Shown here piece by piece: positions 53,091-62,620 of a DNA stretch of 64,000 nt; the first letter of the stretch is position 1, and the number at the start of each line of letters is the position of its first letter. This stretch comes from Chryseobacterium phocaeense (lineage in GTDB: Bacteria; Bacteroidota; Bacteroidia; Flavobacteriales; Weeksellaceae), in NCBI RefSeq assembly GCF_900169075.1, contig NZ_LT827015.1, forward strand, positions 806,001-870,000. The letters run 5' to 3'. The position numbers and the translations under genes were made by a program. A model generated the notes under the pieces. It did not search any database and had not been told where the DNA came from. It worked only from the letters and a program-made list of their open reading frames with translations.

Positions 53091-53122
53091 CAAAGATACA
53101 AAATACTTTTTGATTCTGCCAA
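53091..53122 (-). promoter_or_regulatory. Promoter of rplS
   Basis: On the minus strand TTG (53120-53122), 21 nt, TATCTTTG (53091-53098), giving a leader of about 65 nt. The -7 sequence TATCTTTG is the same as in the rpsA promoter. Confidence 0.82.
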
Positions 53123-53222
53123 ATAATTAATGTGCTAAAAACAATAATTTTTTTATCCGAATTTCGGAGGAAAATTAACAAATCTTTCAAATTCCCATCA
53201 GGAAGAGTTTACATAGGAATTC

Positions 53223-53230
53223 TACTTTTG
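53223..53230 (+). promoter_or_regulatory. -7 box of the metallophosphoesterase gene
   Basis: TACTTTTG, about 80 nt before the ATG at 53311. The leader contains a hairpin, AAATCAGAT (about 53243) with ATCTGATTT (about 53267). No good -33 element. Confidence 0.45.
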
Positions 53231-53310
53231 CCCGAAATTAAAAAATCAGATGAAAATTTTTTAAAGATCTGATTTACAAATTGAATAAATCACTACAAAA
53301 GTAAGCTATT

Positions 53311-56049
53311 ATGAAACATTATTTCTTCTTTTTCTGTTTTGCCGTCCAGATGGCATTCGGGCAGGCACTGTTTCCCTACCTGCAGAATCCGACGCCCAAT
53401 TCCATGATCGTTAACTGGAAAACGGCTTCCAACAACGAAACTACCGTAATTTACGGAACTTCCGCAACCAACCTGAACGTAACGGTGACCGGAACAACAA
53501 ACATTTTCTCGGATACCGGATACAATAACAACTATTATTATCACACCGCAAAAATTGCAGGTCTGCAGCCGAATACCAAGTACTATTATAAGGTAAAAAC
53601 AGGAACTACAGAATCTGCGGTATATAATTTCAGAACGCTTCCTTTACCGGGGCAGCCTGTTACGGCAGACAACAAAATCCGTTTCCTGATCATGGGGGAC
53701 AACCAGATCAAAGCGGAACCGAGATATGACTCGCTGACCCTGAACGCTTATAAAAAATTAAAGGAGAAATTCGGACCCAATTCTGATCCTTCCGATAATA
53801 TTGCCCTTACTTTTATGGTAGGTGACCAGGTGGATGTAGGAACACTTGACCATTATGAAAATGTTCACTTTAAAAAGAATATTAAATTATCACCATATCT
53901 TCCTATCCAGACAACGGTAGGAAACCATGAAACCTATGGTAGTTTGGGGATGAACTCTTATTATGCCCATTTCTATATAGATGAAATCGGATATAAAAAT
54001 ATTTTTTCAGGAAATGAAAACTATTATGCCCAGCAGGCCGGAAACGTTCTGTTTGTAAGTTTAAGCTCCGAGCATACCGGGACCGCACAGCAGACATGGC
54101 TTTCGCAGATTCTGAATGAAGCCAATAATGATCCTACGGTTGACTGGATCATCTCTTTAAGCCACAGACCTTACCAGGCAGAGCAGTATGTTGGGGATAT
54201 TTCTACATGGGTAAGGAATAATGCAGTGCCTTTGCTGACGACTTCCAACAAGTATTTAATGCACGTTGGGGCTCACCACCATTTATACCACAGAGGGCAG
54301 TTGAAAGATACCCCGAATTATCAGATTATTTCCGGAGGAACGGCTTGGGACCAGTATTGGGGAATGTCTAATGAGCAGGATTTTGATGATGTACAGAAAA
54401 CCCTTACAGACTGGACGTACCAGATCGTGGAAGTAGATACACAAACCGGAAAAGTAGATATAGAATCTTACTCGATAGGTGGAATATATAATAGAAAATA
54501 CAATGAACTTGTAGATACGTTCCATCGCTATAAAAATCAGCCCAGACCTTCCAAGCCAAGCATTACGAATACATTCCCGGCATCGGTAACCCTGCCGCTT
54601 ACCCTGGATGGAAGTGCTTTTGCATCATCTAACGGAGAACTTCTGAATACCACACAGTTCCTGATCAGTAAAGCGCAGGATTTTTCTGTAATTGAAAAGG
54701 AATTCTACCGTGACTATGAAAACTGGTTTGGAAAAGACGGAAACGGAACACCGGACAGAACGAAAAACCTGAACGCCGGTGTAGATATTACAAAAGCTAC
54801 CATCGCCGCCAATTCCATTTCAAACGGAACCTATTATGTGAAAGTAAGATACAGGGACAGAAACCTTGAATGGAGTGACTGGAGTGATGTGAAGCAGTTT
54901 GAGGTAACGGGAAGTGTGGTTTCAAACCCTACTTTTGTATTGGATAAAACGGAATATACCCAAAATGAACCTATCACTGCCACGTATACCGGAGGTCCCG
55001 GAAATCAGCAGGATTGGGTAGGAATCTATAAAAAAGGACAGACGCCGGGGGCTACAACTTCCCAGGGTTATATTTATACCAACGGACAGACGGCGGGGAC
55101 AGCAGTTTTCACCAACGGACTGGCCAATAAGGGGCAGTACTTTGCAGGATTCTTTGCCAATAACGGGTACACGGAAATCACCCCGAGAAAAAGCTTTTAT
55201 GTAGGGCCGAAAGTAGTGCTTCAGACTACTGCAGATACCTATCCGGTAGGCGGAACGGTAGTTATTAACTACAGCAACGGACCAAACCTGGTAAACGACT
55301 GGATTGGAATCTACAAAATGGGACAGACGCCGGGAACAAACACTTCTATCAAGTGGAGCTATGTAACAACGCCGTCAGGGACACTGAATTTTACAGGGCT
55401 TCCAAAGGGATATTATTATGCTCAGTACCTTCTTGAAGACGGTTACACAGGAATTGGAGACAAAGTATTCTTCAAAGTAGGGGATATCGTAACGGAATTG
55501 TGGATCAATAAGCCGGTGTATAGCTTAGGGGAAAACATCACCGCTTCATGGACGGATTCTCCGGGAATCATCAAAGACTGGTTGGGAATTTATCCTCAAA
55601 GCATCCAGACTCCGGACGATAACTTTGTATCTTATACTTATTTCGACGGGGTTACACAGGGAACGAAAACCATTCAGGGAACAGCGCTTCCTACCACGCC
55701 GGGTAATTATTATATGGTGATGTTTACCAATGACTCCTACACGGAAGTATCCAACAGAAAGCAGTTTCAGGTGGTAGCCGGAACATTGGGGACTGAAGAG
55801 ACAAAAAGTACCGAGAAAAATGTAGTATTATATCCAAATCCTTCGAAGCCGGGTGAGCCTACTTTCATCAAAAGTGATTATCCGATTGAGAAAATTGAAT
55901 TGGTTTCAGCATCAGGACAGCTCCTGTATGAATCCAAGAATATCAATAACCAGCGTTTCTCTCTGGTGAATGAGAATCTTCCGAAAGGAGTATACTTCGT
56001 AAAAGTACACACAAGAAAACTATTTACGTTAAAACTTGTAATACAGTAA
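53311..56049 (+). CDS. T9SS-secreted purple-acid-phosphatase-like metallophosphoesterase
   Basis: A 912-residue secreted enzyme. The signal peptide ends QMAFGQ. A fibronectin-like N-terminal domain (about 20-115) precedes the metallophosphoesterase domain (about 120-400), with motifs MGDNQ, VGDQVDVG, GNHETYG, SLSHRPY and, in place of GHxH, GAHHHLYHRG. After a linker come three repeats of about 95 residues (540-830), each with DW(V/I/L)GIY (QDWVGIYKKGQTPG, NDWIGIYKMGQTPG, KDWLGIYPQSIQTP). A type A sorting domain (LYPNPSKPGEP to LKLVIQ) ends the protein. It probably releases phosphate from extracellular substrates; this is inferred from the family. Confidence 0.92.
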   Translation: MKHYFFFFCFAVQMAFGQALFPYLQNPTPNSMIVNWKTASNNETTVIYGTSATNLNVTVTGTTNIFSDTGYNNNYYYHTAKIAGLQPNTKYYYKVKTGTTESAVYNFRTLPLPGQPVTADNKIRFLIMGDNQIKAEPRYDSLTLNAYKKLKEKFGPNSDPSDNIALTFMVGDQVDVGTLDHYENVHFKKNIKLSPYLPIQTTVGNHETYGSLGMNSYYAHFYIDEIGYKNIFSGNENYYAQQAGNVLFVSLSSEHTGTAQQTWLSQILNEANNDPTVDWIISLSHRPYQAEQYVGDISTWVRNNAVPLLTTSNKYLMHVGAHHHLYHRGQLKDTPNYQIISGGTAWDQYWGMSNEQDFDDVQKTLTDWTYQIVEVDTQTGKVDIESYSIGGIYNRKYNELVDTFHRYKNQPRPSKPSITNTFPASVTLPLTLDGSAFASSNGELLNTTQFLISKAQDFSVIEKEFYRDYENWFGKDGNGTPDRTKNLNAGVDITKATIAANSISNGTYYVKVRYRDRNLEWSDWSDVKQFEVTGSVVSNPTFVLDKTEYTQNEPITATYTGGPGNQQDWVGIYKKGQTPGATTSQGYIYTNGQTAGTAVFTNGLANKGQYFAGFFANNGYTEITPRKSFYVGPKVVLQTTADTYPVGGTVVINYSNGPNLVNDWIGIYKMGQTPGTNTSIKWSYVTTPSGTLNFTGLPKGYYYAQYLLEDGYTGIGDKVFFKVGDIVTELWINKPVYSLGENITASWTDSPGIIKDWLGIYPQSIQTPDDNFVSYTYFDGVTQGTKTIQGTALPTTPGNYYMVMFTNDSYTEVSNRKQFQVVAGTLGTEETKSTEKNVVLYPNPSKPGEPTFIKSDYPIEKIELVSASGQLLYESKNINNQRFSLVNENLPKGVYFVKVHTRKLFTLKLVIQ

Positions 56050-56068
56050 CATTATAACGATATAAATG

Positions 56069-56098
56069 AAAAGCGGGAATCTATTTCCCGCTTTTTTT
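56069..56098 (+). terminator. Terminator after the metallophosphoesterase gene
   Basis: AAAGCGGGAA pairs with TTCCCGCTTT over a 4-nt loop, followed by T. Confidence 0.9.
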
Positions 56099-56147
56099 AT
56101 TCAGTAAGAACAGAACCACTAAAATAACAATGACTATGTCTTTATTT

Positions 56148-56837
56148 TTAGTGTTGGGAGATTAAGCCCATTACAGTGCCTAAAATCATGATTGAAATCC
56201 CAAATGTGATCATTCCCAATATATAGGAAACAAGAGCTTTGAAATAACTGGCTACTCTGGATTTATCAAAAAAACTGCCTACAGCCCAGGAAAAATAAAC
56301 AAATGCGAAGATAGCAGCAATCTGCATAAGATGGTATTTCGTGAGTCCTTCAAAAATGGCAAAAACAGAAAATATCAGCATTTCCATTCCAAGAATAAAG
56401 CAGAGCAGGATTAATATTTCAAAGAAGTTGTAATCATATTTTCTGAAAAATATCTTTAACCAGAAAGCAATAAATCCACCCATAATAATATTGGAATACC
56501 CGTAATGACTTTGAACCCAGCTATTAATAGAGTGGAGTGGTGAATCTTTCACATCATCTATTTTCATATAGCCGTCCTCAATATGAAAAAAATGATTGAT
56601 GAGCGTATAAATCAGTGATGCCACAATAATAAATATAACCGGCTTTACAAGCCTGCTTCTGTTTTCACTGATAAAATGCCGGATGTTTTCTCCGGGCCTT
56701 ATCATTAATTCTCTTATGGTATATAAAATACCTCTCTCAAAATGTAAAACGTGTTCAATTTCATGGAGAATATAATGTCCATCTATTCTCTTTGGTTTTA
56801 CATTTTGTTTGCAGTTTGAGCAAAATTCTTCATTCAT
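56148..56837 (-). CDS. DUF3667 membrane protein
   Basis: A 229-residue protein with an N-terminal zinc-ribbon-like FCSNCKQNVKPKRI, followed by an amphipathic helix (HEIEHVLHFERGILYTIRELMIRPGENIRHFI), a TM segment near 70-85 and four or so more TM segments. This layout matches DUF3667, of unknown function. It is monocistronic on the minus strand. Confidence 0.85.
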   Translation of the reverse strand: MNEEFCSNCKQNVKPKRIDGHYILHEIEHVLHFERGILYTIRELMIRPGENIRHFISENRSRLVKPVIFIIVASLIYTLINHFFHIEDGYMKIDDVKDSPLHSINSWVQSHYGYSNIIMGGFIAFWLKIFFRKYDYNFFEILILLCFILGMEMLIFSVFAIFEGLTKYHLMQIAAIFAFVYFSWAVGSFFDKSRVASYFKALVSYILGMITFGISIMILGTVMGLISQH

Positions 56838-57140
56838 AGCAGTTTAAGTTTTAAATACAAAAAAAGATAAATGATTTTAATTATGCTTTACACTCTTGGG
56901 TAGTTTTTGGGGAAGAAAGCGATTTTAAAATTTTATCTTCGGCGAATTTTGGTTTCCCACTTATTCCTCTGATTCAGAGATTTTTTTACGTTTTCTAATC
57001 CCACAGCTTCATCAAAATCAACGGAGTTGATTTCCTTTTTGCTTCCTCAAAATAAAACATAACTTGATTAAGCTTTGCGTATAAAAAATACGCACGCAGA
57101 TACAGCAGATGATGCAGATCTAAACAGTTATTCTGCGTGA
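56838..57140. other. Intergenic region upstream of the DUF3667 gene
   Basis: About 300 bp without a supported gene. It contains GCAGAT-type words at 57090-57120 (CACGCAGATACAGCAGATGA), also found near 63481-63510. No consensus promoter was found for the DUF3667 gene. Confidence 0.55.
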
Positions 57141-57142
57141 TC

Positions 57143-57184
57143 AAATAAAAACAATCCCGGCTGCCTTGAAAAGGCAGCCGGGAT
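57143..57184 (-). terminator. Terminator of the MORN-repeat gene
   Basis: A 12-bp GC-rich perfect stem (57154-57165 with 57173-57184) with T-rich sequence beyond it on the minus strand. Confidence 0.92.
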
Positions 57185-57212
57185 CCTGAATGTATTTTAA
57201 AAACTTATGATT

Positions 57213-58739
57213 TTAATAGTCGTTCAAAAGATATTCTTCCTGTATCGTAGTTGATGTCACACTGTAAACATCCTGCTCCTGGGCTTCAGCCAGTACTTTG
57301 GAATCCTGAATCAGCTTTCCTTCACTGTTATACACTTTTAACAGAATCCATTTTCCGCTGCGCTCCAGTTCCTTGAATCCGGATTCGTATTTATATTTCA
57401 ATTTCCCGCTTTGAAGTATGCCATCCTTTACAACGGCTTTATTACCGGGCTTTCCTTTTGTATACTGTATAATCTGGGCGGTGAAACCTTCAGCTTCTTC
57501 CAGAGGCTGTGCATAGGTGTAAACCACAGCTCCTTTATCATCATAAACTGATGAATCATATCCGGTTTGTCTTGCGTTCAGTTTTTTCTCGTATTTTATC
57601 TTTTCATTCTCCCCGAAAGATTTTGAAAGAATCAAAAGCCCGTCTTTATATTGCTGCTCACCCATATTGCCATCATAGAAAGTACCGTTATAAGGCAGAT
57701 CATCTTTGTAAGTTAAGGTACCTTTTACCGTTCCGTCAGGGAAATAATATTTAATTTCCTGTACAGAACCGTCCTTTAATATATTCTCAGAGGTTGGCTT
57801 TCCGTTTTCATCAAAATATTTGCTCAGGATTACGGAACCGTTTTTATAGACATCTATACCCGTGAAACCGGAAATTTCAGAATTATACTGATAGTCCTCG
57901 CCGTCCTGAGGTTTGTAATAACTGGATTCTTTGTCATATACATACATCAGGTTTCCTATTTTTTTCCCGGTCTCGTCATAAGTCGTTTTATAACCGTCTT
58001 TTTTACTCATCTTCTGCTCCTGCAGGATTTTTCCTGTTTTGGAATAGGTGATACCTTCTTTTACAGTCCCGTCACTCTTGTATTTCTCAATTTTGGCAAC
58101 TTTCATCGGATTGTAATAGTATTCTACCACAATCGTTTCGTCTGAATTTCCGGAATTGCTGGTACCAATATGTTTTCCTTTATCACCGTAATATTTGGTT
58201 TCATACTTGCCACTACTGTCTGCAGTGATTTCATAACGGATGCCTTTGATGTCTTCATCATAAGCAATGGTTTTAAAAGTATCGGAACTTTCGAAAACGG
58301 TGATGCTGCTGTAAAGAGAGTAGTTGTCCGGATCTTTATAGCTGTAGGTTTTTCCTTTAAAGGTGCCGTCTGCTTTATACACCAGATCCTCCAAAGGTCT
58401 TCCCTGGGCATCAAAAGTCTGAGACGGTCCCACCTGTTTTCCCTCTGTATAAGTTCCCATGCTTGTTACTTTCCCATCAGGACTGTACCAGGTAACTTTG
58501 CCTTCGTAGATTTCATTGCCCGGTGTGGGATCGGAAGCAAGACCTTCCATCTGCAGCTTTCCGTCTTTATAAAAATCTTTAATCAGGGTAAGCTTGCCTT
58601 TAGCTTCGGTTTCCCGGTAAAATTCCATTTTATCCTGAGTGGTTTTCTCCCAGTTTTCATCGAAATAAATCTTTTCCTGAGCGCTTACGCTGATGCTCAG
58701 GAACAGGGCAATTACCGCTGATGTAAATAGTTTTTTCAT
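57213..58739 (-). CDS. Secreted MORN-repeat (YwqK-type) protein
   Basis: A 508-residue protein with a signal peptide ending SVSAQ and a long series of MORN_2 repeats of about 22-25 residues (for example LIKDFYKDGKLQMEGL, YEGKVTWYSPDGKVTSMGTY, VEYYYNPMKVAKIEKYKSDG, IKYYFPDGTVKGTLTYKDDL). Databases often call such proteins YwqK-family antitoxins, but nothing here shows a toxin partner. It has no sorting domain, so it probably stays in the periplasm or at the outer membrane. Function unknown. Confidence 0.85.
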   Translation of the reverse strand: MKKLFTSAVIALFLSISVSAQEKIYFDENWEKTTQDKMEFYRETEAKGKLTLIKDFYKDGKLQMEGLASDPTPGNEIYEGKVTWYSPDGKVTSMGTYTEGKQVGPSQTFDAQGRPLEDLVYKADGTFKGKTYSYKDPDNYSLYSSITVFESSDTFKTIAYDEDIKGIRYEITADSSGKYETKYYGDKGKHIGTSNSGNSDETIVVEYYYNPMKVAKIEKYKSDGTVKEGITYSKTGKILQEQKMSKKDGYKTTYDETGKKIGNLMYVYDKESSYYKPQDGEDYQYNSEISGFTGIDVYKNGSVILSKYFDENGKPTSENILKDGSVQEIKYYFPDGTVKGTLTYKDDLPYNGTFYDGNMGEQQYKDGLLILSKSFGENEKIKYEKKLNARQTGYDSSVYDDKGAVVYTYAQPLEEAEGFTAQIIQYTKGKPGNKAVVKDGILQSGKLKYKYESGFKELERSGKWILLKVYNSEGKLIQDSKVLAEAQEQDVYSVTSTTIQEEYLLNDY

Positions 58740-59070
58740 GTTTTATTATCGTTTAAGTGATTCTGCTGTTAAATTAATAGGTTAAAACATTCCGGAAATA
58801 CGGATGCTAAGGGAAAGAAGACTGCTGTGAAGGAGAGCAGGAAGATTTTTTTTCATAAGATGGTGTTTAATAACTTTTTAACAAGACATATGGGTCGAAA
58901 TACTGATATCTCAAACCCTTGGTTTTGTCTTGTCAAATATAAGTCAATTTGATGAGAAATAAAGAAGATTCCGCAGCCGAAAACCTCCGTAAAATCCCGG
59001 AAATTTTAAGCTGAATCTATAAAAATTGTATAAAAAATAAAGTGCCGGTCCTGGGACAGAATGTATACCT
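58740..59070. other. Intergenic region between the MORN and DoxX genes
   Basis: About 330 bp without a supported gene. An inverted repeat ACAAGACA (58881-58888) with TGTCTTGT (58926-58933) encloses a small AAACC/GGTTT hairpin. A CAAATATA (minus-strand TATATTTG, 58934-58941) could be a -7 box for the MORN gene but would leave a leader of almost 200 nt. Confidence 0.5.
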
Positions 59071-59568
59071 CTAAGAATGAATAGAATTATTTTTTCTTCT
59101 CTTTATCAGTCCGTCAATTCCGAAAGTTTTGTATCCGTAAAGGGAAAATAAGCCCAACAGCATTATAAAAAGAACCTGTGGCAGAAAAAAGAAATAGGTA
59201 AGCCATGTGAAACCATCCATAGGTTGGGTTCCAACGGCAGGATCAATTGGGACCAGTTCCGTGGGGATGGAATGTAAATCTTTGGTGATTAAGGTCACAA
59301 GCATAATTACAATTAAAGATAACGAACTGAATCTTGTCAAAAGCCCCAATAATAAAAGAAGTCCCCAGAATGCTTCATTAAAAGCCACAAAATCAGCCAT
59401 AAACTGTGGATGGGAAAATCCCAGGCTGCTGATGGTTTTAAGCATATACCCCTGAAAAACAGGATGAAAAAGTTTATTGAAGCCTGTGATAAAAAAGAAT
59501 AGTCCGATACAGATTCTGCAGCTAACATAAAAAAGGTCTCCGGCTTTAATGAAAGTATTTTTTTCCAT
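59071..59568 (-). CDS. DoxX-family membrane protein
   Basis: A 165-residue protein with four TM segments, matching the DoxX family: CRICIGLFFFITGFNKLFHP, then FNEAFWGLLLLLGLLTRFSSLSLIV. Members are linked to oxidative stress or to thiosulfate oxidation in some species; no specific role follows here. It is divergent from the CoA-transferase subunit A gene. Confidence 0.88.
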   Translation of the reverse strand: MEKNTFIKAGDLFYVSCRICIGLFFFITGFNKLFHPVFQGYMLKTISSLGFSHPQFMADFVAFNEAFWGLLLLLGLLTRFSSLSLIVIMLVTLITKDLHSIPTELVPIDPAVGTQPMDGFTWLTYFFFLPQVLFIMLLGLFSLYGYKTFGIDGLIKRRKNNSIHS

Positions 59569-59727
59569 TTAATAATGATAATTGTTTAAACTTTTCTTCT
59601 TGTGAAGGATATACCAAACTATGATCACAAAATAAACAAAAAGTTAGATCAGGATTCAAATAAATTCCCAGATACCGTAGATATAAGAAAAATGATTAAA
59701 TTTAACGGACAGAAAATCTAATATTTC

Positions 59728-60429
59728 ATGATAGATAAAAGAGTAAAAAATGCAAAGGAGGCCATCGCAGGAATTAACGATGGAATGACTTTAATGCTGG
59801 GCGGATTTGGTCTGTGCGGTATACCTGAAAACTCAATCAATGCTCTGGTAGAGAGTGATGTGAAAGATGTAACATGTATTTCAAACAATGCGGGAGTTGA
59901 TGATTTTGGATTGGGATTACTGCTTCAGAAAAGACAGATCAAAAAAATGATCTCTTCCTATGTGGGAGAAAATGCAGAATTCGAAAGACAGATGCTGTCC
60001 GGGGAACTGGAGGTAGAGCTTACACCACAGGGAACTCTGGCAGAGAAGTGCAGAGCGGCACAGGCCGGAATTCCTGCTTTTTACACGCCTGCAGGATATG
60101 GAACAGAAATCGCAGAAGGTAAGGAAGTGAAAGATTTCAACGGAAAGCCACATATCCTGGAGCTTGCTTACAATGCAGATTTTTCCATTGTAAAAGCATG
60201 GAAAGGGGATTATGCAGGAAACCTGATCTTCAAAGGCTCGGCAAGAAATTTCAATCATCCGATGGCGGGTGCTGCCAAAATTACCATTGCTGAAGTAGAA
60301 GAGCTGGTAGAACCGGGAGAACTGGATCCGAACGAAATTCATATTCCGGGAATCATGATCCAGAGAATTTTCCAGGGGGAAAAATTTGAAAAAAGAATCG
60401 AACAGAGAACAGTCAGAACTAAAGAATAA
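59728..60429 (+). CDS. 3-oxoacid CoA-transferase subunit A
   Basis: The alpha subunit of succinyl-CoA:3-ketoacid (or acetoacetate) CoA-transferase, which moves CoA between succinate and acetoacetate or similar acids. The 233-residue protein has [13 protein letters not shown] near residue 28, the GVDDFGLG and [23 protein letters not shown] blocks, [15 protein letters not shown], and ends in VRTKE. Its partner subunit B is not adjacent but 2.2 kb away, beyond an opposite-strand ABC transporter gene. The name scoA or atoD would depend on substrate. Confidence 0.93.
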   Translation: MIDKRVKNAKEAIAGINDGMTLMLGGFGLCGIPENSINALVESDVKDVTCISNNAGVDDFGLGLLLQKRQIKKMISSYVGENAEFERQMLSGELEVELTPQGTLAEKCRAAQAGIPAFYTPAGYGTEIAEGKEVKDFNGKPHILELAYNADFSIVKAWKGDYAGNLIFKGSARNFNHPMAGAAKITIAEVEELVEPGELDPNEIHIPGIMIQRIFQGEKFEKRIEQRTVRTKE

Positions 60430-60484
60430 TTTGATAATCAGCTTGTTTAAAAATGAATATAGAATTTAAACAGGTCTTACAATA

Positions 60485-60518
60485 AAAAAGCGCTGAAAAT
60501 CAATTCAGCGCTTATTTT
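60485..60518. terminator. Bidirectional terminator between CoA-transferase A and the ABC gene
   Basis: AAGCGCTGAA (60488-60497) pairs with TTCAGCGCTT (60504-60513), with A-rich sequence on one side and T-rich on the other. It serves both convergent genes. Confidence 0.9.
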
Positions 60519-60519
60519 T

Positions 60520-62322
60520 TTATTCCTGAGGATTGAGGGTTTTTCTTTCCCCGATCTGTTGTCGCCACATGGCATAGTACAATCCTTTTTCTGTAATCAG
60601 GTCCTCATGAGAGCCCATTTCTACCACCTGTCCGCGTTCAAGAACATAAATCCTGTCCGCATGCATAATCGTACTCAAACGGTGGGCAATAAGAACCGTA
60701 ATCTGTTCTCTTTCCTTTGAAATGCTCTTGATGGTGGATGTTATTTCCTCCTCGGTGATACTGTCCAGAGCAGAGGTCGCTTCATCAAAAATCAGTAAAT
60801 GAGGTCTTCTTAAAAGCGCTCTGGCAATGGCAATTCTCTGTTTTTCACCACCGCTTAATTTCAGCCCGCCTTCACCAATTACGGTCTCAATTCCCTTTTC
60901 TGCCCTTTCGAGTAATGCAGTACAGCTTGATTTTTCCAAAGCAATGGCCAGTTCAGATTCTGTAGCGTTTGGATTCACAAAAAGAAGGTTTTCTTTGATC
61001 GTTCCTGCAAAAAGCTGGGTGTCCTGGGTCACAAATCCGATCTGGTTTCTCAGTTCATCAAAATCAAATTCTTTCCCGTTGATCGCATTGTAGAAAATAT
61101 TACCTTCCTGAGGCCTGTACAATCCCACGAGTAATTTCACCAACGTACTTTTCCCCGAACCACTAGGTCCCACAAAAGCAATGGTTTCCCCATTTTTAAC
61201 GTTAAAAGAAATATTATTCAGAGCTTTATACTGGGCAGACTGATGTTTAAAGGAAACATGCTTGAATTCCAGTTCCTCAATGGCCCCGATTTGTTTTGGA
61301 TGAAGAGGTTTCTCTTCTACGTCTTTTTTCATCAGGTTACCAAAATTCTGAAGCGAAGCCTCAGCCTCACGGTAAGAAATAATGATGTTCCCGATTTCCT
61401 GCATCGGACCGAAAATAAAGAAACCATAAAACATCAGGGAAAGATATTGGCCCGGAGTCACAATATTTTTAAAGATTAAATACAGCAATGTCAGCGTGAT
61501 CATTTGCTGAAGAAAATTCACCATGGTTCCCTGGATAAAACTCAGAGAACGGATGCTTTTCACCTTTCTGAGCTCAAGTCCAAGAATTTTATATGTATTA
61601 TTGTTCAGACGGATCACCTCCTGATTGGTTAATCCCAAACTTTTTACAATTTCTATGTTTCGGAGACTTTCAGTGGTGCTTCCTGCCAGAGCTGTAGTTT
61701 CCGATACAATGTTCTTCTGTATGACTTTGATTCTTTTGCTTAATAAATTAGTAATAAAAGCAATCAGGAAAATCCCGCAGATATACACCGGCATAATGGA
61801 CCAGTGAAGGCGGATGGCGTAAACAGAAACGAAGATAATGCTCACCAGAATTCCGAAGAAAATATTAATGAAATTGGTGATGAACTTTACGGAATCTTCC
61901 CTTACTTTCGTTAATATAGATAAGGTCTCGCCACTTCTTTGATCCTCAAATTCCTGATAAGGCAGGGCCATAGAGTGTTTCAGACCGTCTGTGAAGATTT
62001 TAGCGCCAAATTTCTGGGTAATCACACTTACCACATAGTCCTGAAAAGCCTTGGCAATCCGGCTCATCATCGCTGTCCCGATCAGTAATCCTAGAAAATA
62101 GAAAGCACCATGATAGTCTTTGCTTCCATATAAATATTCGTTAAGGTTTCTGGGTAGAAGTTTCTCTTTATCAAAAAAATTGGGATGCGTAACCAGCTGA
62201 TCCAGGATGTTACCCGTAATAGCCGGGGCAAATAAAGAAAAAACCTGATTAATGGTGGCCAACAGCAAAGAAATGACAATCAGCCATTGGTAAGGCTTAA
62301 GATATCTTAAAAGTATTTTCAT
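60520..62322 (-). CDS. ABC exporter, fused permease and ATPase
   Basis: A 600-residue half-transporter of the MsbA/multidrug type. The N-terminal part holds six TM segments (about 10-310). The ATPase domain (about 345-590) has Walker A GPSGSGKSTLVKLL, Q-loop FVTQDTQLF, signature LSGGEKQRIAIARALL, Walker B LLIFDEATSALD and H-loop AHRLST. It should work as a dimer; the substrate is unknown (lipid or drug). It stands alone on the minus strand between the two CoA-transferase subunit genes. Confidence 0.94.
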   Translation of the reverse strand: MKILLRYLKPYQWLIVISLLLATINQVFSLFAPAITGNILDQLVTHPNFFDKEKLLPRNLNEYLYGSKDYHGAFYFLGLLIGTAMMSRIAKAFQDYVVSVITQKFGAKIFTDGLKHSMALPYQEFEDQRSGETLSILTKVREDSVKFITNFINIFFGILVSIIFVSVYAIRLHWSIMPVYICGIFLIAFITNLLSKRIKVIQKNIVSETTALAGSTTESLRNIEIVKSLGLTNQEVIRLNNNTYKILGLELRKVKSIRSLSFIQGTMVNFLQQMITLTLLYLIFKNIVTPGQYLSLMFYGFFIFGPMQEIGNIIISYREAEASLQNFGNLMKKDVEEKPLHPKQIGAIEELEFKHVSFKHQSAQYKALNNISFNVKNGETIAFVGPSGSGKSTLVKLLVGLYRPQEGNIFYNAINGKEFDFDELRNQIGFVTQDTQLFAGTIKENLLFVNPNATESELAIALEKSSCTALLERAEKGIETVIGEGGLKLSGGEKQRIAIARALLRRPHLLIFDEATSALDSITEEEITSTIKSISKEREQITVLIAHRLSTIMHADRIYVLERGQVVEMGSHEDLITEKGLYYAMWRQQIGERKTLNPQE

Positions 62323-62339
62323 TCTCGTAAATAATGTTG

Positions 62340-62347
62340 CAAAATTA
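62340..62347 (-). promoter_or_regulatory. -7 box of the ABC exporter gene
   Basis: TAATTTTG on the minus strand, 17 nt before the ATG at 62322. No clear TTG at the -33 position. Confidence 0.45.
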
Positions 62348-62620
62348 GAGATATTATTCTGACATATAATATTAAAAATTGATGTCTGTTTAAATTTTTA
62401 CTTTGAAAATTTTTAACAGCGGTAACAAGTTTAGCAGTCAAAAATTAATCTGTTATAATGAATGGCGTTTAAATAGTAAATGTATTCATTTCAAATTTTT
62501 CATTTTTAATGACCTAAACTTCTTGATGTTGGAAGAAACAGCACATATAAACCGGTCAGGAATCACAAAGCCCTTTTGTATTCAGCTGAAAATATTTAAA
62601 TTGCAGTCTAAGTTTTTATT

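Noticed and set aside
53243..53275. Hairpin in the leader of the metallophosphoesterase gene as an attenuator
   Set aside because: The arms pair well, but no T-run follows the second arm, so termination is unlikely. A role in mRNA stability stays possible.
57213..58739. Toxin-antitoxin system suggested by the YwqK family name
   Set aside because: The protein is a secreted MORN-repeat protein, and no toxin gene is next to it. The family label alone is no evidence.
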